Shown in pieces: positions 48,032 to 56,978 of a stretch of DNA of 64,000 bases. Below the pieces are notes generated by a model, which ran no database searches, was not told the origin of the DNA, and was given only the letters and a program-made list of their open reading frames with translations. A program made the position numbers and the translations under genes. Each line of letters starts with the position of its first letter. Positions within the stretch are counted from its first letter, which is position 1. Source of the DNA: Ignavibacteria bacterium (GTDB lineage Bacteria > Bacteroidota > Ignavibacteria > SZUA-365); the NCBI GenBank assembly GCA_016720835.1, contig JADKJW010000002.1, positions 372,001 through 436,000 on the forward strand, in the 5' to 3' direction.

Positions 48032-48220
48032 GGTGGATGGTGGAAGGTTGCAGGTGGCAGGTGGCAGGTGGCAGGTTTCAGGGAGCAGGGATCAGGTGAC
48101 GATCGGTCATGTGCCTTTCATGACAGATGCTTCGCTTCACTCAGCATGACAACGCCGGTGCTGCTCCATTCACGATTCATCCTTCTTCATAATTCATACT
48201 TCATAATTCATCCTTCATCC
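48032..48220. repeat. Two heptad arrays separated by a REP-like spacer
   Basis: GGTGGAT/GGTGGAA and seven GCAGGTG-type units occupy 48032-48098; TTCATCC, TTCATAA and TTCATAC units occupy 48176-48220 and stop 3 bases short of the stop codon of the gene at 48224-49066. The spacer contains, near 48115-48152, a sequence whose translation gives CFASLSMT, another known signature of widespread intergenic repeats. Along the minus-strand transcript the order is stop, purine-rich array, spacer, pyrimidine-rich array, start. Confidence 0.9.
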
Positions 48221-48223
48221 TTG

Positions 48224-49066
48224 TTACCTGCGCCTGCCGAAACCGCGGGAGCGGAAGGGCGATCGGCGCGACGGGCTGGAGGGCGTCGAGTATTTCTTGC
48301 GGCCGAAACCGCCGGTGCCGACCTTCTTGCCGGCATTGCGCGACTGATAGGCCTTCGCGCTGTTGCGCGCCTCGGTGATCTTGCGCTGGAAGGTGGATGA
48401 CGTCTTGCCGGCATTCGGCGACATCGACGCGCGCCCCGCGGGCGCGGGTGCGGCGGCGAATTTGCTGTCCTTGGAATACGTCGCAACCCGGTTCGCGTAA
48501 CTGTTGTGCGGGGAAACGCCGTACGGCTGATAGTTGCGCGGATACGCGCCGTAGCCGTAGGGGCTCGCCCAATACGTGTGCCTCGGACTGAAGAGGTAGC
48601 CGAGGATGAGCATGTCGGTCAGGCCGAAGGACGAGTGATAGTGCATCGAACCCGGATCACGGTAAATCGTGTTGTTCCCCGCGATCGCCATGTCGGCCTT
48701 CTGCTCGCTCTTCGAGATCTCGATGGTGGCGATTTCCTGCGTCTCGCCGGGAGCCACCTCGTCGGTGATGGAGAGGCCCCGGACATTGTCCTTCCCGTAC
48801 TCGGTGACCTTGAGGTAGTCGACCTTGTCGTCCTCGTTCAGGTCCAGGTTGTTGATCGAGTTCGGCTTGTTGAGTTCCTCTTCCAGTGTTTTGGCATCGC
48901 TGCTCTTCTTGACGAGCTCCCCGAGCGCCACGAGGCTGAGTCCCTTCGCGTAGTCCTTCTCGCTGATGATGTTGACGGTGGTGTTCTCCTGCTTGCGCCC
49001 GCACCCCGTGGAGAGCAGCGCTGCGCAACTAAAAAATATCGCGAGGACGGTAAGCGGTCGATTCAT
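48224..49066 (-). CDS. Lipoprotein with basic Ser/Arg/Gly-rich tail
   Basis: A 280-residue lipoprotein: signal peptide with lipobox LLSTGC. The first 110 mature residues (IISEKDYAKGLSL, LNEDDKVDYLKVTEYG) contain an EF-hand-like acidic loop; similar lipoproteins occur next to DUF350/DUF4178 membrane gene clusters in other bacteria, but those partners are not here. A Tyr/Pro/Gly segment follows (WASPYGYGAYPRNYQPYG), then a strongly basic tail ending in RRSPFRSRGFGRRR, which may bind nucleic acid or acidic polymer. Start ATG 49066 has AAGGAG 7 bases upstream. Function unknown. Confidence 0.8.
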   Translation of the reverse strand: MNRPLTVLAIFFSCAALLSTGCGRKQENTTVNIISEKDYAKGLSLVALGELVKKSSDAKTLEEELNKPNSINNLDLNEDDKVDYLKVTEYGKDNVRGLSITDEVAPGETQEIATIEISKSEQKADMAIAGNNTIYRDPGSMHYHSSFGLTDMLILGYLFSPRHTYWASPYGYGAYPRNYQPYGVSPHNSYANRVATYSKDSKFAAAPAPAGRASMSPNAGKTSSTFQRKITEARNSAKAYQSRNAGKKVGTGGFGRKKYSTPSSPSRRSPFRSRGFGRRR

Positions 49067-49174
49067 TGAAACGCTCCTTGAGATGTCTTTGTGAATACGC
49101 AAGATAGCGCTGTTGGTTGCGAAACGCATATGAAACCGGGGGTTTCGTCGATTTCATATCCGAAATGATTCCTC

Positions 49175-49204
49175 TTGACTTTGAAGGAGAACCGTCTATG
49201 TTTG
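49175..49204 (+). promoter_or_regulatory. Bacteroidota-type promoter for the 49355 gene
   Basis: TTGACTTTG begins at 49175 and TATGTTTG lies at 49197-49204, with 19 bases between TTG and TA. This is an exact fit to the TTG-N19-TAnnTTTG housekeeping promoter of Bacteroidota. It predicts a leader of about 145 bases before the fibre gene, whose own ribosome-binding site GGAGGA is at 49345-49350. Confidence 0.7.
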
Positions 49205-49354
49205 CATAATCGTACAACGTGGTCTTTAAATGGAGCTATCCGGCGTCATCCGGGCTCACCGCAGCGTTCTTTTCCGGGACGGAGGAATTGCGCGGGAGCC
49301 CCAAGCGCCACCCCCTATACACCCAGTCACTTTTTACCGACCACGGAGGATTGT

Positions 49355-51376
49355 ATGAAACGCTTGTTGCTGCTCGGTCTGCTCTTTCTTGCAGGTACAG
49401 GTATCGTCCTTGCGCAGGGAATCCCGCAGAGCATGAGCTATCAGGGATACGTCACCGACCTGACCGGCACGCCGGTCGCGGACGGAAACTACAACTTCAC
49501 CTTCACCCTCTGGACCTCCGATGTGGCAGGGGCCTCGGTTTGGACGGAAAATCACACCAACGTCCAGGTTTCGAAGGGCCTCTTCACCGTGCAGCTCGGC
49601 CGCGGGAATCCGGCCATGCCACTCACGATCGCCTTTGATCAGCAGCTCTATCTCGGCATCCGCATCGGTGCGGACCCCGAGTTGACGCCGCGCGTGCGGC
49701 TCGCAACATCCGCGTACACGTTCCGGGCAAAAATGGCGGAGAACGTCATTCCCCAGCTGATCATGGATTCTCACGTCAACCCGACCGCCAATATCGCCGC
49801 GTCGAAACTCCAGTCCACCGTCCTCACCGAATCTGAAATCGTGGCCGGCTCGGGCGTCACGGTGAACAATGCCGGCGGCACGCTGACCATCTCCGCGTCA
49901 GGCGGCGCAGTGACGCTGGGCGGCGATGTGACTGGTCCGGCCGGATCGAACACCATCGCGAACCTTGCGGTGACAACTGCCAAGCTCGCCGACAACGCCG
50001 TGACTACCGCGAAAATAGCGGACAATGCCGTCACCACCGCGAAGATTGCCGACAATGCCGTGACCGCCGCGAAGATTTCCCCGAACATCGTTTCCAGCCT
50101 CGACGGCGTCTCGAACGATGGCGGCGATATCGATCTCGTCGCCGGCGCGAACATCACGCTCACTCCCAACGATGCCGCGAACACCATCACCATCGCGGCC
50201 TCGGGCGGCGGCGGTGGACTGACGTTGCCGTTCACCGGCAATGCGAGTTCCGCTAGCTCAGCGTTTGATGTGGAACAGACCGGAACCGGAAAAGCCGGCT
50301 GGTTCCATGTGAATAACGCTGCTTCAACCGCAGATGCGTTGAACGCACACAACAACAGTACAAGCACCTCTTCGACCGCAGTGCGCGCTCAGGCGGCTGG
50401 AGGACGAGCCATTGAAGCCTATAACAGCAGCGGGTCAATGCCTGCATTGTATGTATACAATCTCGGTGTGGGCCCGGTTGCTCAGTTTGGAAACAGCTCG
50501 AGCAGCACCGGAAACATCGTCGAGATCACCAAAAACGGTGGTGCAGGCAAAGGGCTGAGCATCTCCTACACCGGGACGTCCAATGCCGTCTACATCGACA
50601 ACAATTCCACTGGCACAGGATTGGAATTACGGCAAGACGGCGCGGGAAAGGCTGCGTATTTCCATATCGAGAATACCACGAGCGCTGAAAATGCGCTTTT
50701 CGCGGAAACGAAGAGTACGAACGTGTTGAGCGACGCGATTCAGGCGACGGCAAACGATGGACGCGCAATCAACGCCACATCCACTGCCACTGGTAAATAC
50801 ACGATCTACTCAGAGAACTCCGGCGGCTCCGGGGCAATTTGGGCTGCGGCCTCCACGACTGCGTACCCCACTCTCCGTGTGGATAACGACAACACCACTG
50901 CCAATGCGAAGGTAATGCAGGGCTTCAGCAGTCTGGGTTCGATTTTTGTCGTCGACAGAGAAGGCGACGTTGATGCCGAGGGCGGCATGACCGCGGACGT
51001 CTTCACGGCAAGAAACTCGTGGATTTCAGGCGAACCGACAACAGGCCGCGTGTACACCAACAACATCGTCTATGCATGGGGACGCGTCACCGCCGCCGGC
51101 AGCGCAACCGGAAACAGTTTTGGCATTGCGAGTGTCACGCGGAATACGGGAGACTCCTCGTATACCGTCGTTTTCAACAAATCATTCGTATCGCAAGACG
51201 ATTACGCGGTCGCAGTGACCCCGGTTGTGGCTGGGAACTTTGAAGTAGCAGGCGTGAACAACGAATCAGCAAACTCTTGCAAAGTGCGCATTCAGCTGCT
51301 TTCAAAGACCGGTTCGAACCTCAATATGAGAAGGTATTTTGACGACTTTTACATCATCGTCACCGGCAAGCCATAA
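49355..51376 (+). CDS. Exported fibre-like repeat protein A
   Basis: A 673-residue exported protein with signal peptide KRLLLLGLLFLAGTGIVLAQ. Residues 21-150 form a conserved head (SMSYQGYVTDLTGTPVADG, SVWTENHTNV, LATSAYTFRAKMAE). Residues about 205-245 hold three DNA-level 30-base repeats (49988-50077) encoding ADNAVTTAKI decads, the kind of stalk repeat seen in phage tail fibres and trimeric adhesins. A long Asn/Ser/Thr/Ala-rich middle follows, then a C-terminal domain from about NNIVYAWGRVTAAG to FDDFYIIVTGKP. No T9SS domain is present, so the export route to the surface is unclear. The paralogue at 53364 shares head and tail. Confidence 0.82.
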   Translation: MKRLLLLGLLFLAGTGIVLAQGIPQSMSYQGYVTDLTGTPVADGNYNFTFTLWTSDVAGASVWTENHTNVQVSKGLFTVQLGRGNPAMPLTIAFDQQLYLGIRIGADPELTPRVRLATSAYTFRAKMAENVIPQLIMDSHVNPTANIAASKLQSTVLTESEIVAGSGVTVNNAGGTLTISASGGAVTLGGDVTGPAGSNTIANLAVTTAKLADNAVTTAKIADNAVTTAKIADNAVTAAKISPNIVSSLDGVSNDGGDIDLVAGANITLTPNDAANTITIAASGGGGGLTLPFTGNASSASSAFDVEQTGTGKAGWFHVNNAASTADALNAHNNSTSTSSTAVRAQAAGGRAIEAYNSSGSMPALYVYNLGVGPVAQFGNSSSSTGNIVEITKNGGAGKGLSISYTGTSNAVYIDNNSTGTGLELRQDGAGKAAYFHIENTTSAENALFAETKSTNVLSDAIQATANDGRAINATSTATGKYTIYSENSGGSGAIWAAASTTAYPTLRVDNDNTTANAKVMQGFSSLGSIFVVDREGDVDAEGGMTADVFTARNSWISGEPTTGRVYTNNIVYAWGRVTAAGSATGNSFGIASVTRNTGDSSYTVVFNKSFVSQDDYAVAVTPVVAGNFEVAGVNNESANSCKVRIQLLSKTGSNLNMRRYFDDFYIIVTGKP

Positions 51377-51395
51377 CCCTGCCAGGAGCACGATC

Positions 51396-53216
51396 ATGAA
51401 AACCAAGTTCCTCTCCTGGATGCTCCTCGCCGGCGCGTTCTTCATCGCCGCGCCGTGCATCGCGCAGAACGACATCACGTGGCAGGCCTTCGACGCCAGC
51501 GGGGCGGACCGCTCGTCGGGCGCCACCAACATGCTGTACACGTCCACCGGACAGCCCTCCGTGGGCGTGTCCACCGGAAGCGGACGCATCCTGCATTCCG
51601 GCTACCTCTTTGTCCGGCTCGTCCCCTTCGGCGCGCCGAAAATCCTGGCGCAGTCGTCCGTCGATTTCGGCAGCGTCATCGTCTCGCAGAATGAACTGCG
51701 CTCGCTCACCGTGCAGAACACCGGCGGCGCGGCGTTGAACATTGCGTCGACCGTCATCGCGCCCGCGGCGTACGCGATCGTCTCGGGCGGCGGCGCGCAG
51801 ATCATTCCTCCGGGCGGCTCCGTGACCATGCAACTCCGCTTCACGCCGGGTGCGAGCGGCAGCATTCCCGGAACGCTCACCATCGCCAGCAACGCCTCGA
51901 ACAGTCCGAGCCTCGTCGTATCGCTCATCGGTTCGGGCCTGTCGCAGGCGCCGGAAATCCAGCTCAGCTCGTCATCGCTCGACTTCGGGGCCGTGGCGGT
52001 GAGTTCCTCCAGCACCCGGTCGGTGACGATCAACAACACCGGCAACGCGCAGTTGACGCTCTCGAGCCAGGCGGTGGGCGGGACGGACGCCGCGCAGTTT
52101 GTGGTGACGCGTCTCGCCGCATCGCCGATCGCGGCGGCCGGCAGCGACTACGTCGAGATCCGTTTCACGCCGTCATCCGCCGGCGCGAAGAACGCGACGC
52201 TGACCATCGCGAGCAACGACCCGAACCGCCCCTCATCGACCGTGTCCCTCAGCGGCATCGGGACCAGCGGCGCGCAGCCGCGTCTCTCGGTGAGCGCCTC
52301 GCTGCTGGACTTCGGCACGGCGGCGGTCAGCGCGCTCGTGACGCGGGACGTGGTGCTCACGAATACCGGCACCGCGCCGCTCAACATCTCGTCGCAGAAC
52401 GTGAGCGGCGCGATGTTCAGCTTGAGTACCCTCGCCGGCGGCGTCATACAGCCGGGGGCGCAGTCCACGGCGCGCGTGGCATTCCAGCCCACCGCGCAGG
52501 GCACGTACAACGGCAGCTTCGACATCGCGAGCAACGATCCCACCTCGCCCTCGCTGTCCATCACGCTCAGAGGCGTCTGCGGCGTGATCAGCGGCCCGCG
52601 CATCACGTTGAGCCGCACGGTGGTGGACTTCGGGAGCGTGAACATCCTCACGCTCAAGGAGGAGGACGTCGACATCTCCAACACCGGCAGTTCCGATCTG
52701 ACCATCGGGCAGCAATCGATCGGCGGCGCGGACGCGATGCATTTCTCGATACGCCAGGCGGCCAGTTCCCCCATCGCGCCCGGCAACAAGTCCACGATCC
52801 GCATCGGACATCTGCCCGTTGCGCAGGGATCGAAGGTCGCGAAGGTCATCCTGCAGTCCAACGACGCCGGCCAGCCGACCGTGGAGATTCTGTTGATCTC
52901 CCTCGTCGTCCGCGTCGACAGGCTGGAAGAAGCGCCGACCTCCATCATGCTCCGGCAGAACTATCCGAATCCCTTCGCGCCCTCGACCACGATCGAGTAC
53001 GAACTGATTGAGGCCGGCACGGTGTCGCTCGACGTGTATTCGGTGACCGGCGAGCGCGTCGCCACGCTCGACAAACAGACGCGCGAAGCGGGCACGTACC
53101 GCGTGCTCTACGACGCGACGGCCCTGCCCTCCGGCGTCTACACCGCCGTGCTCCGCGTGCAGACGCAGAGCGGCGCCACCTCGTCCTCGCGCATCCTGAT
53201 GCTGCGCGCGAAGTAA
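51396..53216 (+). CDS. T9SS-exported choice-of-anchor-D repeat protein
   Basis: A 606-residue secreted protein with signal peptide ending PCIAQ. Four tandem immunoglobulin-like choice-of-anchor-D domains of about 105 residues each are marked by repeated openings (SSVDFGSVIVSQNELRSL, SSLDFGAVAVSSSSTRSV, SLLDFGTAAVSALVTRDV, TVVDFGSVNILTLKEEDV) and closings such as TLTIASNDPNRPSSTVSL. The C terminus is a T9SS sorting domain (QNYPNPFAPSTTIEYEL, ending RILMLRAK). Such proteins are surface-anchored and are expanded in Kapabacteria-like genomes. The AGGAG upstream supports ATG 51396. It lies between the two fibre paralogues and ends at a strong hairpin. Confidence 0.9.
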   Translation: MKTKFLSWMLLAGAFFIAAPCIAQNDITWQAFDASGADRSSGATNMLYTSTGQPSVGVSTGSGRILHSGYLFVRLVPFGAPKILAQSSVDFGSVIVSQNELRSLTVQNTGGAALNIASTVIAPAAYAIVSGGGAQIIPPGGSVTMQLRFTPGASGSIPGTLTIASNASNSPSLVVSLIGSGLSQAPEIQLSSSSLDFGAVAVSSSSTRSVTINNTGNAQLTLSSQAVGGTDAAQFVVTRLAASPIAAAGSDYVEIRFTPSSAGAKNATLTIASNDPNRPSSTVSLSGIGTSGAQPRLSVSASLLDFGTAAVSALVTRDVVLTNTGTAPLNISSQNVSGAMFSLSTLAGGVIQPGAQSTARVAFQPTAQGTYNGSFDIASNDPTSPSLSITLRGVCGVISGPRITLSRTVVDFGSVNILTLKEEDVDISNTGSSDLTIGQQSIGGADAMHFSIRQAASSPIAPGNKSTIRIGHLPVAQGSKVAKVILQSNDAGQPTVEILLISLVVRVDRLEEAPTSIMLRQNYPNPFAPSTTIEYELIEAGTVSLDVYSVTGERVATLDKQTREAGTYRVLYDATALPSGVYTAVLRVQTQSGATSSSRILMLRAK

Positions 53217-53254
53217 CGTCCCTGTCGCTCGCGCGCGAGCGCGGTGCACCCACA

Positions 53255-53300
53255 GCGTGAAGGCACGAAGTGTTCCCGGCAACGCTTCGTGCCTTCGCGC
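53255..53300 (+). terminator. Strong hairpin after the choice-of-anchor-D gene
   Basis: A 16-base stem (53255-53270 with 53285-53300), perfect except for one G-T wobble, with a 14-base loop, begins 38 bases after the stop at 53216. There is no clear T-run after it, so termination may be inefficient or factor-assisted. It separates this gene from the downstream fibre paralogue. Confidence 0.6.
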
Positions 53301-53363
53301 GAATGGATGGAATGATCCGTCCGCATCCCCCGCGCCTCATCACAATTCTGAACGGAGGTTCAC

Positions 53364-54932
53364 ATGACACGTCTCCTGTTCTTCGTGGCGCTGTTTTTCG
53401 CGGGCAGCAGCGTCGTGCACGCGCAAGGCGTCCCGCAGAGCATGACCTACCAGGGCTATGTCACCGACGCCGCGGGCACTCCGGTGGCGGACGGAAATTA
53501 CAACTTCACCTTCACCCTCTGGACCTCTGATGTGGCGGGGGCCTCGGTCTGGACCGAAAGTCACACCAACGTGCTGGTTTCGAAAGGACTGTTCTCGGTG
53601 CAGCTCGGCCGTGGAAACCCGCCATGCCATTCACCATCACCTTCGATCAGCAGTACTTTCTCGGTATCAGAATCGGCGCGAATCCGGAACTGTCGCCGCG
53701 CGTTCGTCTGGCGACCTCCGCGTACAGCTTCCGCGCAAAGATGGCCGACAACATCCCGCCCTGGCTGATCATCGATGCCCACGTCGGCCCGACGGCGAAT
53801 ATCGCGGCCTCGAAGCTGCAGTCCACCGTCCTCACCGAGACCGAGGTCGTGGCGGGGACCGGCATCACCATCAACAACACGGGCGGGACGTTGACCATCT
53901 CCGCTTCCGGCGGCGCAGTCACGTTAGCGGGAGACGTGAACGGCGATGCCGGCTCGAACACCATCGCCGACAACGCCGTGACCGCCGCGAAGATCGCCCC
54001 GAACATCGTCTCCAGCATCAGCGGCGTGTCGAACGATGGCGGCGACATCGCTCTCGTCGCCGGCGCGAATGTCACGATCACCCCCAATGACGCTGCGAAC
54101 ACCGTCACGATTGAAGCGAGCGGAGGAGGAGGAGGAAGCTTGGCATTGCCCTATGCGGGAACTGCGAATTCGTCTGCTACTGCCTTCACTGTCGAACAGA
54201 CCGGAACCGGAAAGGCCGGTCACTTTCAGATCGGGAACGTCGCGTCCACTGAGAATGCACTGGATGTGCACACGACGAGCACGAGCTCAAGCAGCGCTGC
54301 CGTGCATGCGACGGCAGTTGGCGGCAGCGCCTTCTCCGGGAAGTTCAAGTGGCGTATTCAACGATCACGAGCATCAACACCGGCTCAAGCGGAGCTTTTT
54401 ACGGCTCGAGCAAAGACTGGTTGTTCGCGACGGTCACCGCATACAATCTGAGCACGACGACAAATGCAGCGGTGCTGCACCTCGGGAACAATCAGGGAAT
54501 CATATTTATCGTCGACAAAGAGGGCGATGTGGCAGCGGAAGGGCACATGAGCGCGGACTACTTTAAGGCCACGACGTCGCTCGACGCCGGCACGCCGGTC
54601 GCCGGCACGACGTACAAGGACAATATCGTCTACGTGTGGGGGAGAATCGCGGCCGATGGCAGCTTCTCGGGCCAGAGTTACGGCGTCTCATCGGTGACCA
54701 AAACTCCGATACGACATACACCGTCACGTTCAAGACGACATTCGCCTCCGGTTCTGATTACGCCGTCACTGTTTCCCCAATGAACAATGGAAACTTCGAG
54801 ATCGCCAGTCCCCTCCCGCTCTCCGCGAACAGCGTGAAAGTGAAACTCCATCAGCTGACGATCAGTTCGAACAATGTCCTGATGACGGACATATACGACG
54901 ACTTCTTCATCATCGTCACCGGCCGGCCGTAA
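53364..54932 (+). CDS. Exported fibre-like repeat protein B, three frame breaks
   Basis: A paralogue of the 49355 gene, about 523 codons. Signal peptide TRLLFFVALFFAGSSVVHAQ, then a head nearly identical to protein A (SMTYQGYVTDAAGTPVADG). Single-base deletions, judged against A, lie near 53618-53621, near 54346 and in the A4 at 54700-54703; the frames read 3, 2, 1, 3. Adding one base at each restores head, a single TIADNAVTAAKI decad, the Ser/Thr-rich middle and the tail ending YDDFFIIVTGRP. The DNA of the head is highly similar to A, indicating recent duplication or gene conversion. The breaks may be read errors or early decay of a duplicate. Confidence 0.72.
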
Positions 54933-55039
54933 TACGGCAGGAAGCACGGTACAGAAACCGACGTTGTTCTGATCAACCCTTCTCGCGGGTGCGTTCTTTG
55001 TCGGTCAGTACTGACGGTAGACGGTCGATAGCGGATGCA

Positions 55040-55898
55040 TCAACGACCTGCTGACGCGGAGAGCCGCAGCACGGCCTTGTACTCGAGCGGCGACATCGGT
55101 CCGATGCCCTGCCTGCGCGCGGGACGTTCCGTGCCCATGCCTTCGCCCGGCAGCTCGCCGCCGGGCATTCCACCGCTGCCCGGACGCATGCCGCCTCCGG
55201 GCCGCATGCCGCCCCCGTGTTCGCCCATGCCGCGCTCGCCTCTGCCCGCGGCCATGGCGTTCGATTCGAAGGAGAAGCGGACCTGCGCGCCGGGCGCGGC
55301 TCCGATGGCGTAGGGACGTTCCTTCGAACGCGCCAGCGGAACTTTCATTTCGTACACGACAGATCCGTCACTGCGTCCGATCTTGACGAACACGCCGGGC
55401 GTCTGCAGCGTGGAAAAGACGGTGCGGTCGTCGCGCTCGCTCCCGAGAATCTCGAGTTCGCTCAGGGCCCGTTCGATGAGTTCGTCCCGGCTTTCAGGCG
55501 CCGCTCCCTCCTCGCGCATGAACGCCCCGCGATCCCTGTTCATGACGCCGACGGGATACTGCACGCCGAGGCGCGCGCCGTCGGTGGCTTCGAACCACAC
55601 GGTGAACCCGGGGAAGAGCATGCGTCCGCGGAATTGCTCCTCCGATGTCGTCAGGCAGAGGTACAGGAAGTCCGCATCGTTGCGCACCCCGAGGGAGACC
55701 GGTGCATCCTTGAGCGGCGTGAGCGACCCGCTCCATTCCGCAGCGGATCCGTCGATCGACACGGGATTGGCGCTCCACGGGCTCGCGAGCTCCGCCGTGC
55801 CGCCGCAACCGGCGGCCGAAAGGACGAGCACGGAGGCGCAGAGCGCAAATGATCATGTCATGGCGGCGTGGCTTGCGACAGAAATGCGGGTATTTCAT
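55040..55898 (-). CDS. Lipoprotein with beta-sandwich domain and Gly/Met/Pro-rich tail, frame break in the signal peptide
   Basis: About 285 codons. The ATG at 55898 has a perfect AGGAGG a few bases upstream but sits one frame off from the body. Removing one base near 55847-55853 joins MKYPHFCRKPRRHDMI to FALCASVLVLSAAGC, a complete lipoprotein signal. The body frame alone would start at GTG 55831 with a signal too short to work. Residues 20-130 (DGSAAEWSG, FLYLCLTTSEEQF, GFTVWFEATDGARLG) resemble CBM9/DOMON-like beta-sandwich domains that bind sugars or cofactors. The C-terminal 70 residues are low-complexity with repeats of GGGMRPG type. Function unknown. Confidence 0.7.
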
Positions 55899-56049
55899 GA
55901 AGTCCTCCTGAGAGCGTTCGTGAAACGCATGATCGAACCATTCGATGAATCAGCATCGAAACATACGAATGAACGGGCAGAGGAGAAAGCGCGGGGCTTC
56001 GTCCTTCCCGCATTCTTCCGTATTTTGGCGCCAACCAATCCCACGGACC

Positions 56050-56978
56050 ATGCCCATCATCTCTTCCGAATCCATCACCAAGATCTTCTCGCCGAAGTCG
56101 AAGACGAAGTCTGTCACCGCGCTCGCGGAGATGTCGCTCGCCGTCAATGAAGGCGAAATCTTCGGCCTCCTCGGCCCGAACGGCGCGGGGAAAACGACCT
56201 TCATCAAGGTGCTGCTCGAGATCGTCTTTCCGACCTCCGGCAGCGCGAGCATCCTCGGGCGCAGCGTCGGAGACACGGAGGCCAAAACCCGCGTCGGCTA
56301 CCTGCCGGAGAATCACAAGTATCCCGCCTACCTGACCGGCGAACAGGTGCTGCGCTTCTTCGGACGGCTGAGCGGCATGGACAGCGCGGCGATCGACGCC
56401 TCCATCACCGAAAACTCGCGCTGGTGGGCATGGAGCAGTGGCGGAAGATGAAGATCAAGAAGTACTCCAAAGGCATGATGCAGCGCATCGGCCTGGCGCA
56501 GGCTCTGATCAACGATCCGCAGCTCCTCATCCTCGACGAGCCGACGGACGGCGTCGACCCGCTCGGGCGCAAGGACATCCGCGACATCCTCCTCCATCTG
56601 AAGCAGCAGGGCAAGACCATCTTCCTCAACTCGCATCTGCTCTCCGAAGTGGAACAGATCTGCGACCGCGTCGCGATCCTCAACAAGGGAAAGCTGGTGC
56701 GGCTCGGCACCGTGCGCGAGCTGACCGAGAACGAACACCAGTACACCATCGGCATCGCCTCGGTCGTCCCCGACGCGCTGCGCATGCAGTGGGAGGCCAC
56801 CCGCGCACCGGTCACCCTGCAGGACGCCGTGATCCTGGCGAACGTGCCCGATGCCGCATCGCTCAACGCGCTCATCGATCAGCTCCGCGCCGCGGGCGTG
56901 CTCATCGAGTCCGTTTCGAAAAAACGCAGTTCGCTCGAGGACATGTTCCTCCAGGTGCTCAAGAAGGAGGCCGCATGA
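56050..56978 (+). CDS. ABC transporter ATP-binding protein, one frame break
   Basis: About 310 codons of an ABC-2-type exporter ATPase. Walker A is LLGPNGAGKTT, the Q-loop region reads GYLPENHKYP, the signature segment is KKYSKGMMQRIGLAQAL (S-K-G-M in place of S-G-G-Q), Walker B is LLILDEPTDGVDP and the H-loop is FLNSHLLSEVEQ. Frame 1 ends after ASITE and frame 3 continues KLALVGMEQWRKM; the A4 at 56411-56414 needs one more A. The stop overlaps the permease start (ATGA at 56975), so the two form a transporter. Substrate unknown. Confidence 0.85.

Noticed and set aside
47186..48400. Plus-strand frame containing HPSSFILHPSSF and CFASLSMT
   Set aside because: It is a translation of the heptad arrays and of a widespread intergenic repeat, opposite real minus-strand genes.
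51309..51321. GGTTCGAACC-like T-loop resembling a tRNA
   Set aside because: It lies inside the coding sequence of the fibre protein and no acceptor or anticodon stem can be built around it.
55004..55015. Twelve-base palindrome GTCAGTACTGAC between convergent genes
   Set aside because: Too short to call a terminator or operator with confidence; it may be chance.
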